The notes beneath the pieces were generated by a model. It was not told the DNA's origin. It saw only the letters and a list, made by a program, of their open reading frames with translations, and searched no databases. Both the position numbers and the translations under genes were made by a program. From positions 1 to 33,612 of the forward strand of contig CAYZPY010000011.1 in NCBI GenBank assembly GCA_964480425.1: 33,612 nucleotides of DNA. Reading direction: 5' to 3'. The first letter of the stretch is position 1. Each line of letters starts with the position of its first letter. Source of the stretch: CAYYMD01 sp964480425 (GTDB lineage Bacteria > Planctomycetota > Phycisphaerae > SM23-33). Shown here piece after piece: positions 32,374 through 33,612 of this stretch.

Positions 32374-33582
32374 ATGAACGACAACGTTATTTACATGGAC
32401 AACAACGCAACGACTCGCGTCGCCGAGGAAGTCCGCGATGCGATGGCGCCGTTCCTGTGCGAGCGCTACGGCAATCCCTCCAGCATCCACAGTTTCGGCG
32501 GGCAGGTGTCCGGTCACATAACGCGGGCGCGCCGGCAGGTGGCGCACCTGCTGGGCTGCCATCCGACGGAGATAATCTTCACCTCCTGCGGCACCGAGAG
32601 CGACAACACCGCCGTCCGCAGCGCGCTGGAGGTGAATCCTGACCGGCGGCACATAGTGACCACGCGCGTCGAGCATCCCGCCGTTCGAAACCTCTGCCGC
32701 AAACTCTCCGATGCCCGAGGTCCGGCGCCGCGATACCGCCTGGACGAACTGCCCGTGGACAGCAGCGGCGCGCTGGAGCTGCCCGACGTGGGAAACGCCA
32801 TTACCGACGACACCGCCGTCGTTTCGGTGATGTGGGCCAACAATGAAACCGGCAACATTTACCCCGTCGAGCGGATAGGCGCCATGTGCCGCGATCACGG
32901 CGTGATATTCCACACCGACGCCGTCCAGGCAGTGGGAAAAGTCCCCATCAGACTCTCGGACCTTCCCATAGACATGCTGAGTCTGTCCGGCCACAAGCTA
33001 CACGCCCCCAAAGGCATCGGCGCCCTGTACGTGCGCCGGGGCGTGCGGTTCAGCCCGTTCATGATCGGCGGGCACCAGGAAAACAACCGCCGCGGCGGGA
33101 CAGAGGCGGTGCCGCTCATCGTAGCCCTGGGACAGGCGGCGGAACTTGCCCACCGGCGGATGGAAGACGAGCAGACCCGCGTGCGGGCGATGCGCGACCG
33201 GCTCGAGCGGGAGTTGCTGGCGCGCTGCCCCGATGCAAGAGTCAACGGCGACGTCGAGAACCGCCTGCCCAACACGTCCAACATAAGTTTCGAGTACATC
33301 GAGGGCGAGAGCATACTGCTGATGCTCAACGAGCACAGGATATGCGCCTCCAGCGGTTCGGCGTGCGCCACCGGTTCGCTGGAGCCCAGTCACGTCCTGC
33401 GGGCGATGGGAATTCCCTACACCGCCGCGCACGGCTCGGTGAGGTTCTCGCTGAGCGTTTATAACACCGACCGGGATGTCGACAAGGTAATCGAGGTGCT
33501 CCCGCCGATAATCCGACGGCTCAGGGAGATTTCGCCGTTCGGCCGGGATACGCAGAAGGCGAGCCAATTGCTTTGTCTGTAA
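32374..33582 (+). CDS. nifS: NifS/IscS-family cysteine desulfurase
   Basis: 402-residue PLP-dependent cysteine desulfurase. It shows the N-terminal MDNNATT, the cofactor-binding SCGTESDN, His101 stacking on PLP (VEHPAV), Asp182 (HTDAVQ), the PLP lysine K208 in LSGHKLHAPKG, the RRGGTE arm, and the catalytic Cys331 in ASSGSACATGS. The active-site loop length and the tight linkage behind nifU (24-base gap, SD-like GGGAGAA) fit the NifS type. It liberates sulfur from cysteine for cluster assembly on NifU. The gene is complete; the last 30 bases of the window after it hold nothing recognisable. Confidence 0.96.
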   Translation: MNDNVIYMDNNATTRVAEEVRDAMAPFLCERYGNPSSIHSFGGQVSGHITRARRQVAHLLGCHPTEIIFTSCGTESDNTAVRSALEVNPDRRHIVTTRVEHPAVRNLCRKLSDARGPAPRYRLDELPVDSSGALELPDVGNAITDDTAVVSVMWANNETGNIYPVERIGAMCRDHGVIFHTDAVQAVGKVPIRLSDLPIDMLSLSGHKLHAPKGIGALYVRRGVRFSPFMIGGHQENNRRGGTEAVPLIVALGQAAELAHRRMEDEQTRVRAMRDRLERELLARCPDARVNGDVENRLPNTSNISFEYIEGESILLMLNEHRICASSGSACATGSLEPSHVLRAMGIPYTAAHGSVRFSLSVYNTDRDVDKVIEVLPPIIRRLREISPFGRDTQKASQLLCL

Positions 33583-33612
33583 ATGATTGTCGTAAGTAGA
33601 CGTGAAAAAACT

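Noticed and set aside
31492..33582. nifU-nifS as a sign of nitrogen fixation
   Set aside because: No nitrogenase or nif regulatory gene is in the window; this gene pair is often used for general Fe-S assembly in this phylum.

Overview
The window looks like part of a chromosome from the PVC superphylum, most likely a planctomycete of the Phycisphaerae/Sedimentisphaerales type. This rests on a PEP-CTERM exosortase substrate whose C-terminus (VPEPMTIALL... then RRRK) is the form common there, a TIGR02597-like secreted protein, a secreted protein with a C-terminal FYRA segment common in Verrucomicrobia/Lentisphaerae/Planctomycetes, many TPR/Sel1 proteins, GC-rich coding DNA and NifU/NifS. The lineage call is inference; there is no rRNA or other phylogenetic marker in the window.

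Most of the window (22309 down to 431, minus strand) is one very compact gene train of 20 genes, with stop/start overlaps or gaps of at most about 50 bases. In transcription order it encodes: a TPR lipoprotein; a 1016-residue TonB-dependent outer-membrane receptor with an N-terminal carboxypeptidase-regulatory-like domain; a complete TtpC-type TonB energising module (DUF3450-like coiled-coil protein, long ExbB-like TtpC, short ExbB, ExbD, TonB); a second TPR lipoprotein; then a type II secretion system (secretin D, ATPase E, platform F, pseudopilins G-H-I-J-K, a C-like protein, L, M); and a third TPR lipoprotein. The prepilin peptidase is not present. The layout suggests that the proton-motive-force-driven TonB apparatus and the T2SS of this organism are expressed together.

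Immediately upstream on the same strand (26093 to 22420) are three genes for exported proteins: a TIGR02597-like protein with an internal duplication, a PEP-CTERM protein and a 617-residue beta-helix-like protein. A 12-bp perfect stem hairpin (22350-22384) separates them from the secretion train. They are candidates for partners or cargo of the downstream machinery.

The plus-strand right part holds an atypical secreted GH29 alpha-L-fucosidase-like enzyme, a 156-bp TA-flanked inverted-repeat element that looks like an IS630/mariner-type MITE, a Nudix hydrolase, then (minus strand) an O-antigen-ligase/TPR fusion, and finally nifU and nifS for Fe-S cluster assembly. The left edge carries the 3' end of a Sel1-repeat gene convergent with the large operon. 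No tRNA, rRNA, CRISPR array or intact transposase gene was seen.
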